Below are positions 1-11,372 of a stretch of DNA of 64,000 bases, piece by piece. Below the pieces are notes generated by a model, which was given only the letters and a program-made list of their open reading frames with translations, did not search any database and was not told the origin of the DNA. Every line of letters begins with the position of its first letter. Position 1 is the first letter of the stretch. The translations under genes and the position numbers were made by a program. The DNA comes from Medicago truncatula (Eukaryota; Streptophyta; Magnoliopsida; Fabales; Fabaceae): assembly GCF_003473485.1 (NCBI RefSeq), contig NC_053042.1:32640762-32704761 (forward strand), in the 5' to 3' direction.

Positions 1-25
1 GGACAGGAAACACCATTAATTTCAG

Positions 26-1741
26 GGATTGCTGTGGCTGCTGCAGCTTATGCCGCAAGATATAGTATCCAGACTTGGCAAGCATTCATGGCTAGGCCAG
101 CTGGGATGCGTAAATTTTATGAAGGTGGTTTCAAAGCTATCATGGATAAGAGGGAAGCAGCTCGCATTCTTGGTGTTAGGTATTGCCATTTTGTGTTTTG
201 TTGATTTTTTTATATTTTTAATTGCATGAATTCATCGCGATGATAACTTCCGAGAAAAGAATCTATTAATGTTAAAATCTACAGAGCACTAACACACATA
301 CAGGCACTGTCAACACCGATAATAATTTGAGAAAATGGAATAAAAATGCATGTAACCACATGTCTCGGCGTCGTGCCATTGTCAGACACTGATCACTTCC
401 TAATCATTGTTTGAGTTCAGAGGTTGATGTTGAAAAAGTTAGGCATAAAAATGGATGAGATTCTATGGAGAATCACAACCATCACATAATGTCTAATACC
501 AGCAATGCTTGCAGCTTGCAAGCATGTGTGTCAGTGTCAGCATCTAATATTGCTTGCGATGTCTGATTTGACCCCTTTGCACGCCTTTTGGATCAACTTT
601 TGTTTGCTTTGAACTGTGAATCCAGTAATTGGACTTTGAAGTTACTTTGTTTCTGAAGTAAGTTGTGATTTGTAACTTGCAATTTGTTGAGAGGACCTAT
701 CCTGTTCCAATTCTTTGTGCAACTGAATAGACAAGCATAATTATCTCTGCAATTGAAGTTCAGTGTTGGTTTTCCGTATTTTGTTTTCCATCTTTCCAGT
801 TACCCTAAGATTCAGATTGCTCCTTTAATCCATAGACTGTAGTTCTGTACTGCCTTCTCAACGCACCTTCTTTTTTTATTTTTTATTTTTTATTTTTTTA
901 TGAGTAGAGATTGAACTAGGTACCCGAGTTTAAAACACTCACACACACCGTGCACTAACCACATATGCTATACCCCGGTGGTGTCTACTCGATGTATCAA
1001 AGCTTTAATGTTTCGTGAATGGTGATAAATTGATGCTGAGCATTATTTCTTATTAGAATCAGTTGGTGGTGGTTCATTTTTATTGAAATTAGTCACGACG
1101 CACGCATTGATTTCATTTTTAGTATTTTTCATGTTTGAAATGGGGGGTATCAATTATTTCATGCTTGTATGTATTGCTGCATGGCGCCATGTTGTATTGT
1201 ATCTAGTCTATGAATAAGGAATCATATTTTTTGAACTAATTTCCATATTCATTAAATTTAATATTTTATTCTTATGAATCAGTCAATGGTTTTACTATTT
1301 AGACATTCATGATGGGTTTTGAACTTATGAATCGGTCAATAATAACTTTATAAATAGATTATGTACAAATAATTCATGGACAATTTCGATCACTTCATTC
1401 GGATATTAAAGTGCTAGTTAGTGGAAGCTTAAATGCCGTTATGAGCTGAAGTGTGTTGCTTTGTTTATATTTTCCAATGGATTGGTTATTATTGAATTTT
1501 GTTCCTAGTCATGCTCTTGACAAATTATTTTCCAGAAAAATTTTCATGTCTGTCATACTGATTTTGAATTGTTGCCTATGGCAGACCAACCGTTCCAATT
1601 GTTAAGATTAAAGAAGCACATAGGAGAATGATGGTTGCAAACCATCCAGATGCTGGTGGTAGCCATCATGTTGCTTCCAAAATCAATGAAGCAAAAGATA
1701 TGTTGCTTGGAAAGACCAAAGGTGGTGGAAGTGCATTTTGA
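26..1741 (+). CDS. TIM14: TIM14/PAM18, mitochondrial import motor J-protein (5' part outside window)
   Basis: The last two coding exons are visible, at 26-179 and 1585-1741. An acceptor (ttcag) precedes base 26, a GT donor follows 179 and a gcag acceptor precedes 1585. The joined reading begins [20 protein letters not shown], continues through KFYEGGF and ends at GGGSAF. It holds the J-domain HPD motif within ANHPDAGGS, and [14 protein letters not shown] near the C-terminus, both hallmarks of plant TIM14. In the known family a single membrane span anchors the protein in the inner mitochondrial membrane, and its J-domain stimulates matrix Hsp70 in the PAM motor. About 102 residues are seen of the usual 112; only the first few codons lie left of the window. 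The split Arg codon (AG/A) across the 1405-bp intron keeps frame. Identification is strong; which paralogue is not known. Confidence 0.93.
862..985 (-). repeat. SINE-like relic in TIM14 intron
   Basis: Read on the minus strand, the segment runs from a CACCGGGGTATAGC start through a box-A-like stretch and a box-B-like AGTTCAATCTC to an A-rich tail (the T-rich run at 868-900). This is the plan of a tRNA-derived SINE. No clear target-site duplication was found, so the ends are approximate. The rest of the 180-1584 intron shows nothing else recognisable. Confidence 0.35.
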
Positions 1742-2569
1742 AGTAGTACAACATTTCTTCCCATTATCTAAATGGTTCAAGCATATTCTATCTCTCAAGA
1801 ATCAATCTTGTCTGCTTCAAAAGTGAAACCAAACACAGTATCTTCAAAGGGGAAATCATACTACACCAAGCTATTAACTTTGTTGTAACTTGTGCCATTA
1901 AAGTTTAGTTTAGAAGGCTTCAGTAGAAATTATTTTACTTGGACTATTTAAGTGCCAATTATTTCCTCTTTGAGTTGCTCTTCTATTTCCTCTCTTGTTT
2001 TAGTTTATGCAACTTTACCATGATTTTTGGCTTTGACATATATCTTGATTTTGAATGAAATCGATTCTACACCAACTACTAATCCACGTCTTAATTATTT
2101 TGTAATGTATATAATATGGAGATGGAGATTGTATGTTGTAACGGCTATCAACTTGCACTTGTAAACTTCTTTTGATTTACATTAAGTTGATCTTTGTGTT
2201 TCAAAATAAGTATCTGCTCACCATTTTTCAAACAAATAAAGAAAAAAAAAGTTTTTGTCTACAGAAATGTAATTGTTACTGATAAAATTTAGAGTCAGTC
2301 AAAGAGGACTAATAAATCTTTTTTGAATGGCGAGTATTAGTTGTTATGTTAGCATTTTCTCCCTTATCAAGATTCGAACGTGGAACAACCTAAAAATGTC
2401 ACACTCAGTTGTAGTGAAACAAATTGAACCAAGCAAACTATATGGTGATAATTATCTATTAACTTAGTAAAACGAAGATTGCACAAAACTATGTAATCAG
2501 AGCATATCATTTTTTGAAGCATAGGAAAGCAGTGCACCAATCCAATCAATCCATTATGCCACAGCACAG
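1742..2569. other. TIM14 3' UTR and spacer
   Basis: Just after the stop codon the sequence is moderately AT-rich and probably 3' UTR for some hundreds of bases; no single polyadenylation site can be picked. From about 2220 on there is only spacer, with a weak box-B-like motif (GATTCGAACG, 2371-2380) that may be a SINE relic. No gene is seen. Confidence 0.4.
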
Positions 2570-3121
2570 CAAAGTCTGGTCTAAGCTATGGAAATTGGGG
2601 ACTATACCAAGGCATGTTCATGCGTATCCTACATGATTGAACTCCGGTTAGATTGGCTCTTTCTAATCGAGGTGTTCGGTGTATTCCTCTTTGTTGTTTT
2701 TGTAATGAGACTGTTGGGCATTTATTTATGGATTGTGAGTAGGTGAGATCTGTGTGTTTTGTATCTCATTTAGGCGTGAATTTTAGCTGTAGTGACACTT
2801 CTGCCAAGTCCTTTTCACAAAAGTTGTCTCAAATGGTTGTTCAAATATCACTACTCTTATCATTAATGAAGGGGCTGATGTGATTCAAGTGGTGTTATCC
2901 ATTTTTATAAAATCTGGTGGATTAGAAATAAGAGGTGTTTTGAGGAAATTGAAATTCCTTGTGCATCCGACTGTTATAAAAGTGCTATCAAAGCGATCTG
3001 CAATTTTAACAGTGCACAAAATGATATCGCAGGACCAGTCAGTTCCAATCCCGGTTTCAAATATCAGATGGCGTCTTCAGTCTGTGGGTTCCTATAAAAT
3101 GAACGTTGATGCTTTCCTATA
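2570..3121 (+). mobile_element. LINE ORF2 3' fragment (RT zinc-binding region to start of RNase H)
   Basis: Broken translations in several + frames match the end of a plant L1-type LINE. They include SKLWKLGTIPRHVHA (zf-RVT start), a cysteine/histidine cluster around CCFCNETVGH, the linker motif KIWWIRNKRCFEEI near 2910-2950, and the opening YKMNVDAF of the RNase H domain. Frames change several times and stops occur, so it is dead. The fragment ends abruptly at about 3121, where unrelated host-gene sequence begins. Confidence 0.72.
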
Positions 3122-3159
3122 GGAGATGACCGAGGCTTTGTGCCAGCGACTGGTTGTTG

Positions 3160-3635
3160 GTGCTTGCCAATCCTACCCGACTCAGATGAGGTACTCCTTT
3201 GCTGGATCAATAGTGAGCGATGATGAAAGTCTTGCAAGCTCTCCATCGGTTCCTAGTTACATGGTGCCAACTAAGTCTGCAAAAGCCAAGTCCAGGTTGC
3301 AAAGTCTATCAGCTGCAGAGAACAGTACTCCAGAAAAAGGGTCCTTTGAAAATGCAAAGAAACGGCTTAATTTTCCGGCTTCCCCTGCTAGATTAAGGCG
3401 GCATTCAGGTCCCCCAAAGGTAAAAAGCAGCTTAAATGCAGAAATTACTGTTGGCAATGGTGTGGCTGGTTGATTATATTACCGGAGGAAAAGAATGCAA
3501 AGCACTGAATTATATCATGGAAGAAATAAGACAAATTTATTTGAAGTTTCCATTTATTTTATCCAAATTTATGGGTAGCTTATCATTTCTTCGAGGCTGT
3601 TTTCTTACTATGTTCATCTATATCTGTACCAATGA
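3160..3635 (+). pseudogene. IQD (calmodulin-binding IQ67-domain) gene fragment: last exon plus 3' UTR
   Basis: The open frame ending at 3473 contains SIVSDDESLASSPSVPSYMV, then TKSAKAKSRLQS, TPEKGS, AKKRLNFPASPARLRRHSGP and EITVGNGVAG followed by a stop. That order is the C-terminal DUF4005 region of plant IQD proteins, which act as microtubule- and calmodulin-linked scaffolds. The IQ67 motifs, N-terminus and upstream exons are absent, so this is a fragment. The 160 bases after the stop (3474-3635) show no LINE similarity and are probably the donor gene's 3' UTR. LINE pieces lie on both sides in the same orientation. It could be a gene fragment carried by a transposon, or an old gene end disrupted by LINE insertions. 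Function is unlikely. Confidence 0.75.
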
Positions 3636-4280
3636 GGACAACCTGAAATTACTTGCTCCGTTTCAAGTAAGTGAGTTTAAAAATGCTCTTGTTTCTATGC
3701 ATTCTGATAAAGCACCAGGTCCAGCTGGTCTTAATCCGGTGTTTTTTAAAAGATTTTGGCATTTATGTGGAGTAGAAATTTTCCAAGCGGGAGTTTCATG
3801 GTTAAATAGTGGTTCTTTTCCAAATCAAATAATGGCAACAAATATTGTTCTCATACAAAAAAAAAAAAGATAAACTAGAATCAATGCGTGATTTGCGCTC
3901 AATTTCTTTGTGTAATGTGCTCTACAAAATTATCACTAAGGTGCTTGCAAACTGGATGAAACTGTTGTTAGATAAATGTATTTCTCAAGAACAATCCGCT
4001 TTTGTTGAAAATAGGTTCACAACAGATAACGTCATGACAGCTAGTGAAATTCTTCATCACATGAAATGAAAAAAGAAAGGGAATATGGGTGAAGTGGCTT
4101 TGAAAATCGACATTAGCAAAGCATATGATAGGGTGAATTGGAATTTTGTGAAGCGGAATGATGATTAAGTTTGGGTTTTCATGGTAGATGGGTGAATTGG
4201 ATGAAAATGTGTATGGAAGGTGTTCACTATCAAGTGCAAGTAAATGAGGAGAGAGTGGGACCTGTTGTCCCAAGTAAATG
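3636..4280 (+). mobile_element. LINE reverse transcriptase fragment
   Basis: Translation shows DKAPGPAGLNPVFFKRFW, a one-base frame change in an A-run at about 3859-3870, then LRSISLCNVLYKIITKVLAN, QEQSAFVENR and ALKIDISKAYDRVNW. These are conserved blocks of L1-type plant reverse transcriptase. The fragment ends soon after MCMEGVHYQVQVNEERVGP, before the YxDD catalytic block, so the enzyme is incomplete. It carries frameshifts and a stop. Confidence 0.8.
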
Positions 4281-5204
4281 GTAGATGGTACATGCAATTT
4301 GAGTACAGATTTCAATGAGTTCAGCTAATGGAGTCCAGTCACCAAAATCTCCCTATAAACTGGTAAGTAATACCACTATTTCGGATTTCACTTGGGTGTC
4401 ATTGGCCTTTGGGGTCTTTAGTGTATTTAGACGACAGAAATAATGAAAAATATACCTTGCTTTCACCTTCACCCTTTAACTATAAACATATCTTCCATAA
4501 TAATATTGAGATATCCATTATTTAACCTTGTTAGAGAATACAACATTTTGTTCATAAAAGTCTTTATGATTTTATTCCTTAGTTGTACTAGACTTATTTC
4601 TGTATTTCAAGTATCCCTTTTTCAGTAAAATGGCTTCCTTTAGAAGGACACAATAGTTTTGATGAATTTGACGTAAAAAATGCAGCTAGAGACTTGGAAA
4701 CAAGTATCAATCTCATCCTATGACAGCACTGCATCTGCATATCAGTTTATGATATCGCAGTTACTACAAAGAATATGTAGAATTCAGGTCCTAGTTTTCA
4801 CCTCACTGTTTTGATGAATTTGTGAAAAAACATGTTGAAGATGTGAACATGGTTAAGAGTTGGACAAAAGAGGGGAAAACCATATTCTTAATAATGGAGA
4901 ACCTGCTATTTTGTTTCTTGTGAATTTAAAATTTCACTTGACGCAAACATGTTATGAAGCACTGACATTGCTGATAATAATTTGAAAAAATAAAATGATC
5001 AAATACAACCGCATGTTAGTGTTGTGTTAAAGACCAAACATGCATTTGATATAAAGTGTCGGTGCTACATAGTTGACACGATAACTCCATATAATTGTTG
5101 TTTTAAATCAAAGTTACATTACCAAGTCATTAATCAGATTACATTCCTCAACTTACATAGAAACCAAATTACATTACTCAACTTACAATAAAAACCAAAT
5201 TAGA
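4281..5204. other. Spacer without recognisable gene
   Basis: A short open stretch (4321-4364) ends in a good donor (CTGGTAAGTA) and another (4628-4720) reads KWLPLEGHNSFDEFDVKNAA, but neither could be tied to a known protein. They may be eroded gene fragments. The rest is AT-rich spacer. Confidence 0.3.
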
Positions 5205-5531
5205 GGGTGGAAAATATAGAAAAGAAATAGAGAAATCTTTCACATTTTTCTAAAAGAGTATTTTTTTTTAGAAAATGATAAACTAATGCTTATGATTCAT
5301 ATATTTTCAATATTAAGAATATTACAACAAAATAGTGTAAATTTGAAGAATTCATATAAACCCTCCAAAACTTTTGTGCTCTCCCAAATAAGGAGGATTT
5401 TTTTTTTATCATAAAGAAAAATCAACCCCCAAAAACCATCCCCTCCCAATATCCTCTATTTCTTCCACTTGCTTCTTCCTTTTTTTCCAAAACCCTCCAC
5501 TCCTTTCCCCTCCAAACTCGCAAACAAAGTC
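5205..5531. mobile_element. Tourist-like MITE (PIF/Harbinger type), copy A, left end eroded
   Basis: The segment aligns along its length with the elements at 60384-60734 and, in reverse, 35195-35566. Shared parts include a GAGAATGATAAACTAATG-like block, CATATAAACCCTCCAAAAC, and the right terminus CTCGCAAACAAAGTC followed by TAA. The left terminal repeat is missing or diverged. Non-coding. Confidence 0.65.
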
Positions 5532-6482
5532 TAAGTCATCGAAGAAGAAAGGGATAAAAAATAGAGGGATCGGCTTTTAATGCATCAAGCAGTTGCGACA
5601 ATACAACTTGTTATAATAAAAAAACAACTACCAACTTACATAAAAACCAATTTAGATTTTTTATAAACCTCCAATCTCTTTCAATATTACACATAAACGA
5701 ATTCATTACAACTAATCCCTGTAAAATTTACCTTTCCCGTATGCATCTAATTAGAAAACTCTAATACTTTAGTATGTAGAAATTGGTAACGTATCTTAAA
5801 CTACATTTTCCCTACACAATACAGTCTGTAGCAGTAAATGTTCCACAAAACCTATAAGTTTGATTTTTATCCTTACACATATAATGAGCTAAGCAATTAC
5901 AATTTTTTTCCCTCTTCAAGATGTGCTACAAAACCAGGAATAGCATATTTCCCCACCACTATACTAAAGAAACTGTGATTCATGAATCAATCAGCAAAAT
6001 CACCATAAAGCAATGGATTCCTCTCTCAAAAAAATAAAAATAAATAAAGCAATGGATTCTTGAAAACAAAGAAGTAAAACTTGTTTCATTTTTAGCTAAT
6101 TCTATGATGCTAATCGAATGGAAGAGGGAAGTGTTTGAGCATGAGAGAAAGATCCACAACAAAATTACATAAAACTGTAATAAGCGACAGATGAATTTTC
6201 GTTGACTCTTTCTATTGGAATATCACAATCTCCTTTATGCCAACATATTTTAGTAACAAACAAGCTATCAAGCACAAATCAAACAACTCTAACAATAGGA
6301 GGATAATTTATAGCAGAAGCAGAACAATTGTCACTTTCAATGCAATAGAGCAAAATAAAGTTATAAAGCATCCAAACAAAATCATTAATAAGCCACAAGT
6401 GGTCAACCCTAGAGTTCCATCATACTAAATATCATCAAACCGCCAACTAAAAAAACACTGATGATCTAGTCACTTAATAAAT
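5532..6482. other. Spacer downstream of the F-box gene
   Basis: AT-rich DNA with short homopolymer runs. The part near 6300-6482 may be the 3' UTR of the minus-strand F-box gene. No other structure was recognised. Confidence 0.35.
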
Positions 6483-7746
6483 TCAAAATGTAAGTTTACA
6501 TCCTTGAGACATCTTTGGACAACTGGATAGTTCTTCTATTATTTCATGCTTTTGCATTTCATTTGAGGAGCTAGTAGTAACCTCAATTGTCATTTCTTGT
6601 AAAAGTCTCGCATTCTGCAGAATATACTTTGCAAATCGGAGATCATTTTCCGAGCCTTCAAAATTTAAAATAGTACATGACCTGAGGTGAGACTCAACAC
6701 ATTCAATACCCAAAATTGGGCAATCCCAATCCTTGGATAAGCTGGCGTTCCACTGTCAAAGGGATAAAACATAGCATTCATTTTCCATCAAATAAATTAT
6801 ATATGGAAAAAGAAAAAAAAAAAATATACAGGAAAAAAACTTCTAGTCCACAAACCTTTCTAATGAAAACAATTTGAAGCTTGGGACAATTCTGAAACAA
6901 TTCTACTACACCATCCCAACCATAAAAAAAACCAATACACCATAGTTCAATATGAATTAAGTTTTGAAACAACGGAATGCCTTTGAAAATCTCATCAATA
7001 TTCATCTGCAAAGAAGCCTCTTGTATCCTAACAACACGTAGAAATTCAACATTATGAATTGCATTAAACGGAACATCGATTGAACCAACGTCAGCTCTAA
7101 CCAATTTAGACAAGAACAATGATTCAAATTCTTCTCCTTCATTATTCTCTTCGCGTCTCATATATCTAGGATAAGAAGTATGCAAATCTTCTAAATTAGG
7201 ACAAGAATTAAGTAGCTTTTTGATATCATTCTGATACTTAAAACAAACATATTTCAAATGCAGCGTTTTAAGCAACGGAAGATCAACACACAGAGTTTCC
7301 GCTTCAACTTGAACCTTTTCAAGTTTCAAAACAACTAGGGTTTGAGAGGTGAAAATTGCGGGATTCAAAGTGTGCTCATTCATGATAAGATGAAATTCCT
7401 CAACGCTGCGTCGTTTAGCAGCTTCAACCCATGCGTCGAAGCTTCGAAGATCAGCTTCGTAAATTCCAAAACAACACTTGAGGTAAAACGTTTTGAGGGA
7501 TTGGTGTGATACTTGAGGAGAGAGCATGAGTGTGTCGATGAAACGACAGAAGCGATGGAACTCTTTGTAGTTTTTGACAGGTTCGTCGTCAAAACGGAGA
7601 GTGGTGAGGGAGTAGCATAGTGGGGTCCAGCGGGTTGAAAGGACGGTGGTGGTGAAAGCTTGTTTGATCGGAAGAAGAGATAGAATGCGACAGAGTAACT
7701 TGTTTGATAAGGAGCTGATTCTATCCACCGTCGCTGGGCCCTCCAT
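6483..7746 (-). CDS. F-box/LRR protein with C-terminal FBD region
   Basis: Two coding exons, 7746-6856 and 6752-6483, joined in phase 0 by an intron with GT (AAG/gtttgt) and AG (ttgacag) borders, give about 386 residues. Residues 8-50 are an F-box (DRISSLSNKLLCRILSLLPI, then VLSTRW). Leucine-rich segments follow (LVVLKLEKVQ, LPLLKTLHLKYV, LLNSCPNLEDLH, LVRADVG). The second exon begins WNASLSKDW and carries an FBD-type ending (HLRSCTILNFEG, YILQNARLLQEMTIEV). Plant F-box proteins are substrate receptors of SCF ubiquitin ligases; the F-box binds ASK1/SKP1 and the LRRs pick the target. The substrate cannot be told from sequence. The FBD family is large and quickly evolving. The start is the first Met before the F-box. 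Reading through the donor would add a hydrophobic tail and a stop, so the spliced model is preferred. Confidence 0.85.
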
Positions 7747-7859
7747 TGCGGTGTTTGAGTGCGACGATGAAACCCTAATTCAAGCGATGGAAGGAAAAGG
7801 GGATTTGACGGTGTTAAGTTACGTTAGGCGTAATGGGAAGGAATTGGGTTAGGGCATGC

Positions 7860-8341
7860 TATGGCCCAATTTGCCATCATTGTTCCAATCAAAACATGTG
7901 GTTAAAAGTACTTTGATTAAAAAAAATTGATATATTTTTAAAAAAAAATTTAGGGATTAATTTTCAGAGATTTTAAAGAAGGGTAAACAAAAAATTGTGT
8001 TTGTTTACTAGAATGAAATCATTCTTTTAAACATTAAGTTATCAAAAATGGTTTTTTTAGAAACTAATAAAAACAACATTTCATTTTAAGTAGTTTTAAA
8101 ATTCTCAATTTTATTAAGGTAATATTCTCAATTTTTGAAAATTTGTAACAAACGTGTGAGAATATTTAAAAAAAATATAACAAACGAGTGAAAACATTTA
8201 AAAGTGACCAAATATTAACGTGGAGAGGGGAGGTGAAATATTTAAGTGGAAATAACCTTCTTTTTACCAAAAATAATGGTAGGAGCACCACACTAAATAT
8301 ATTAACCCAAAAAAAAAAAAGGGACTAGGCCAAGGACCTTT
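7860..8341. other. AT-rich spacer upstream of the F-box gene
   Basis: Promoter-side DNA of the F-box gene, very AT-rich. Nothing else was recognised. Confidence 0.4.
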
Positions 8342-9060
8342 TCAAGAGGTAATAAAGTCAGGTAAATCTATCCATAAAACTAAAGAAGAAAAGGAAAGGG
8401 TATGGCCAAAATTGATCAACATATCAGCACAAACATTCTCTTCCCTATATATATAAATAGCAAAAAATTTCTTGTTACTTGTTAGAAGTAAGCAGTTAAG
8501 CCACATGTCCCTTAAACTAATATAACCTTTTGAAGTTGCTTGTTCAATAGCTATTGCAGTAGTTAGTTCAGCAAACAAAGCATTATCAAGGCCTAAATAT
8601 TAAGCAAAACTGTACACTCCATTTACATTCCTAAAAATTCCACCAGCTGTTGCCATGTTATGACTATTCACAGTTGCTCCATTTGTGTTGACTTTGATCA
8701 AGTTTTCGATTAGAGGAGACCAAATAACTTCTTTGATAATATGAGTTTTGGGAAGATGAATATCAATCTTGCAAGCTTTCAAAACAATGAACTCAAAGAT
8801 TGAAAGTGCAAATGTTTTCTTTGTGTTATTAACAGCAAGAGAGACATATGACATAATTAAATTGATAACAGTTTTTCAATGAATCAATTTGTCTTAAAGT
8901 CGTGCTTGATTTCTTCTGTACCAACTAACATTCAAGAATTATACAAGCTTTGATAACAACCTTGCATTGGGAGGTCCAATTTCTATCACATAAACGCCAA
9001 ATGTCATGTATTGATCAGAATTTCAAAATAGTGTTGAGCGTTGTGGCCAACCAGGTCCAA
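8342..9060 (-). mobile_element. LINE 3' relic with RNase H domain
   Basis: Minus-strand translation shows a linker reading CKVVIKACIILEC (about 8930-8990), then WSPLIENLIKVNTNGAT, AGGIFRNVNGVYSFA, one in-frame stop at about 8597, and LFAELTTAIAIEQATSKGYI with NVCADMLINFG. This is the RNase H domain found at the end of plant L1-type LINE ORF2. The catalytic D/E/D pattern is eroded (VNTNGA for the usual VNxDGA). No poly-A tail or target duplication is visible. Confidence 0.75.
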
Positions 9061-10036
9061 AGCTTAAGAGCAAAGGCACATTTAAAAAATAAGAAACAAA
9101 ATTAAATGATTATTTATTGACAAATTAAATTAAAATATATTATTTGACTAGGTAAATAATAATAAAATTGTAAATAAATACTGAATAGTTAAATAAAAAT
9201 ATAAATTTACATCCAAACTTGGCATTGTGCTAAACCCTAAATTATAATATCTAATATTTAGGCTTATTCATCATACTTTGTTACTTCCTCAGTCAAACAA
9301 AAATTGTTATAGTTTGTCACATTCCATATAAATTAAGAAGATATGAATAAATGAAATAATAACGATTTACTTTTTTGACCAAATAATAATAATAATGGTT
9401 TATTTCTCAACAAAAAAAATAATGGTTTATCTAAATTAACCTCATCAATCATTCATTGAATTTTGAACGTAAAGTATAAAATAACAATTTAAAACCGATA
9501 AATATAATTTTTTTTTTTGTATGTAGACGAAGTGGTAAAAACCACTAAAACTTGGATTCAAACATAGGTGAAGGCATCCAACCTAGCAATCTTGGTATTA
9601 TCGATTAAGCTAGGTTTTACGAACATATTATGTTAATTAAATGGTATAGTGATTTTTCTTATATTTTTGTACATTGTTTTTAGGATCTTTCCAGTTGGGA
9701 TCATGACTAGCACTTTAAAACAAGGTGTCCATTGTTTACGCTTTCATTGCACGTCATAGAAAAATCACAAACCCCGTAAATATCTTGATGATGGTTCCAT
9801 TAAAGAGTAAATAAAATGCTTCCATTATTAGCAAAGCAAAGTCCTTATAATGCTTAAAAAACATGAAGGCATCGTCATTTTTTTACGCTTAATTTCACTT
9901 TTGAAGTAGTGATGATATGTGGAGTACACATCTAACTCTGCAATCTTTCAGAAGCAATGCCATATATGAAATTGTAATGTTAACCGGTGACCCGTAGTTA
10001 AGGAAGTCAAATGAGAAAATTTTAAGTAAAAAATAA
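9061..10036. other. AT-rich spacer
   Basis: Low-complexity AT-rich DNA. A stretch at 9520-9620 (GTAGACGAAGTGGTAAAA with a later GGATTCAAACATAGG) recalls a tRNA-like box A/box B pair and may be a SINE relic. No gene was recognised. Confidence 0.3.
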
Positions 10037-10038
10037 TA

Positions 10039-10331
10039 CTCTCTCCATTCTTATATCTAAGTATCTATTTGATTTTATTTTTGTCCTTAAATATAAACAT
10101 CTTTTCAAATTACTAGATGCAGTTATTATTATTTTTCCTAAACATACCCCTAATTAATATTACCAACTTGTCTTGAAATATATGAAAAGTCAAATTTAAT
10201 ACACATACAAACAAAAGATAATTTGGTAATATTAACACACAAAATAGACACATTAATTACACTAACAACTTTTCTTAAAAAATGTGGAAGAAAAAAAAAC
10301 AAAAGGGACTTACATACAGGGACAGAAAGAG
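10039..10331. mobile_element. Stowaway-like MITE with TA target duplication
   Basis: Terminal repeats CTCTCTCCATTCTTATATC (left) and, on the right, the complement of CTCTTTCTGTCCCTGTATG, each flanked by TA. Length is 293 bp and no coding capacity is seen. Confidence 0.65.
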
Positions 10332-10416
10332 TAGCTTTTAAGCATTGATTATACAACTTTAAATGCATATTTTATCCTTTTGAATCATTATTTACGCATT
10401 TAATGCAAATATTGTA

Positions 10417-10689
10417 CTCCCTCCGGTCATTTTTATAAGAAAAGAAATCAAAAATCATCATAACCAAGACAATCATTAGCGGTTGTAATTTTTTGAATGC
10501 TTTTACAGATATACCCTCATAAAAATTTGTGAAGTATTAAATATAACCACTAATATTAAAAAGATAAACATTAATTGAGGGTTAGAAAAGTCTTTTAAAT
10601 AATAAATGCACATTAAAGTTGTGACTTTTTCTTATATATTGGACCAATTTTTTTTTTAAAAAGTTTCTAATAAATAGGACTGGAGGTAG
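10417..10689. mobile_element. Stowaway-like MITE with TA target duplication
   Basis: The left terminus CTCCCTCCGGTCATTTTTAT matches the complement of the right terminus (CTACCTCCAGTCCTATTTAT), with TA on both sides. 273 bp, non-coding. Confidence 0.75.
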
Positions 10690-10854
10690 TACTATATTTG
10701 ACTTTTTAACCGGTGTCAGGGCACCAGTTAACATGACGAATGAAATGTGGTGTTGCCAATGAGCAATGACCATGGGTTAGGACTTGGGATATTTTTTTTC
10801 TTTCCAATAATCGGTAATTTTAATTCCAACTCTATGAAGCCATAATTGATTAAA

Positions 10855-11117
10855 GGGTTAATAGGTCTTTACCCCCTGTAAAATAGGTCATTTCTGGTTT
10901 TCCCTCTGTAAAATATTTTTGTTTTGATTTACCCTCCTAATAGGCCAAACAAAAACCAATTTTTTTTTTTTTTCAAGAAATTTTCGTTTTTGTTTGGCCT
11001 ATTAGGGGGGTAAATCAAAACAAAAATATTTTACAGGGGGATAAATCAAAATAAAAATTTTACAGGGTGGAAAACCGAAAATGACATATATTAGAGGGGG
11101 TAAAGACCTATTAACCC
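10855..11117. mobile_element. Mutator-like hairpin MITE with perfect 9-bp target duplication
   Basis: The two halves are near-complete inverted copies (GGGTTAATAGGTCTTTACCC at the left, the same in reverse at the right), meeting at a T-run near 10960-10972. TTGATTAAA flanks both sides (10846-10854 and 11118-11126), a 9-bp duplication typical of Mutator-like elements. No transposase is encoded. Confidence 0.85.
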
Positions 11118-11185
11118 TTGATTAAACAACAATAATTTTGAAGTCATATATTTTGGGTTGGATAGAAAACATAATTTGAGTACCC

Positions 11186-11372
11186 AAGAGCGCTTAGATG
11201 AGATGGAACGAGTCTCTTCTAGCTTAATAAAGTCCTGGATTCGAATTCAGCCTTGAACATGCAACAGTGTTAAAACTCTTAGGAAGAGTCTGCCGTCCAT
11301 TTGAGTCCTACAATGTTCGAGGGATTAGTCTCCGCAATTGCGCGCGGAGGATACCCGGTTAAAAAAAAAACA
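11186..11372 (+). repeat. SINE (tRNA-derived, poly-A tail)
   Basis: GAGCGCTTAGATGAGATGG resembles box A and GGATTCGAATTC resembles box B of a Pol III promoter. The unit ends GGATACCCGGTT followed by an A-run (11362-11371). Size (about 185 bp) and plan fit a plant SINE. Target duplications are not obvious. Confidence 0.6.

Noticed and set aside
3126-3473. Whole 115-codon frame as a small functional IQD protein
   Set aside because: The first dozen codons are LINE-derived, there are no IQ motifs, and LINE pieces surround it. Treated as a fragment.
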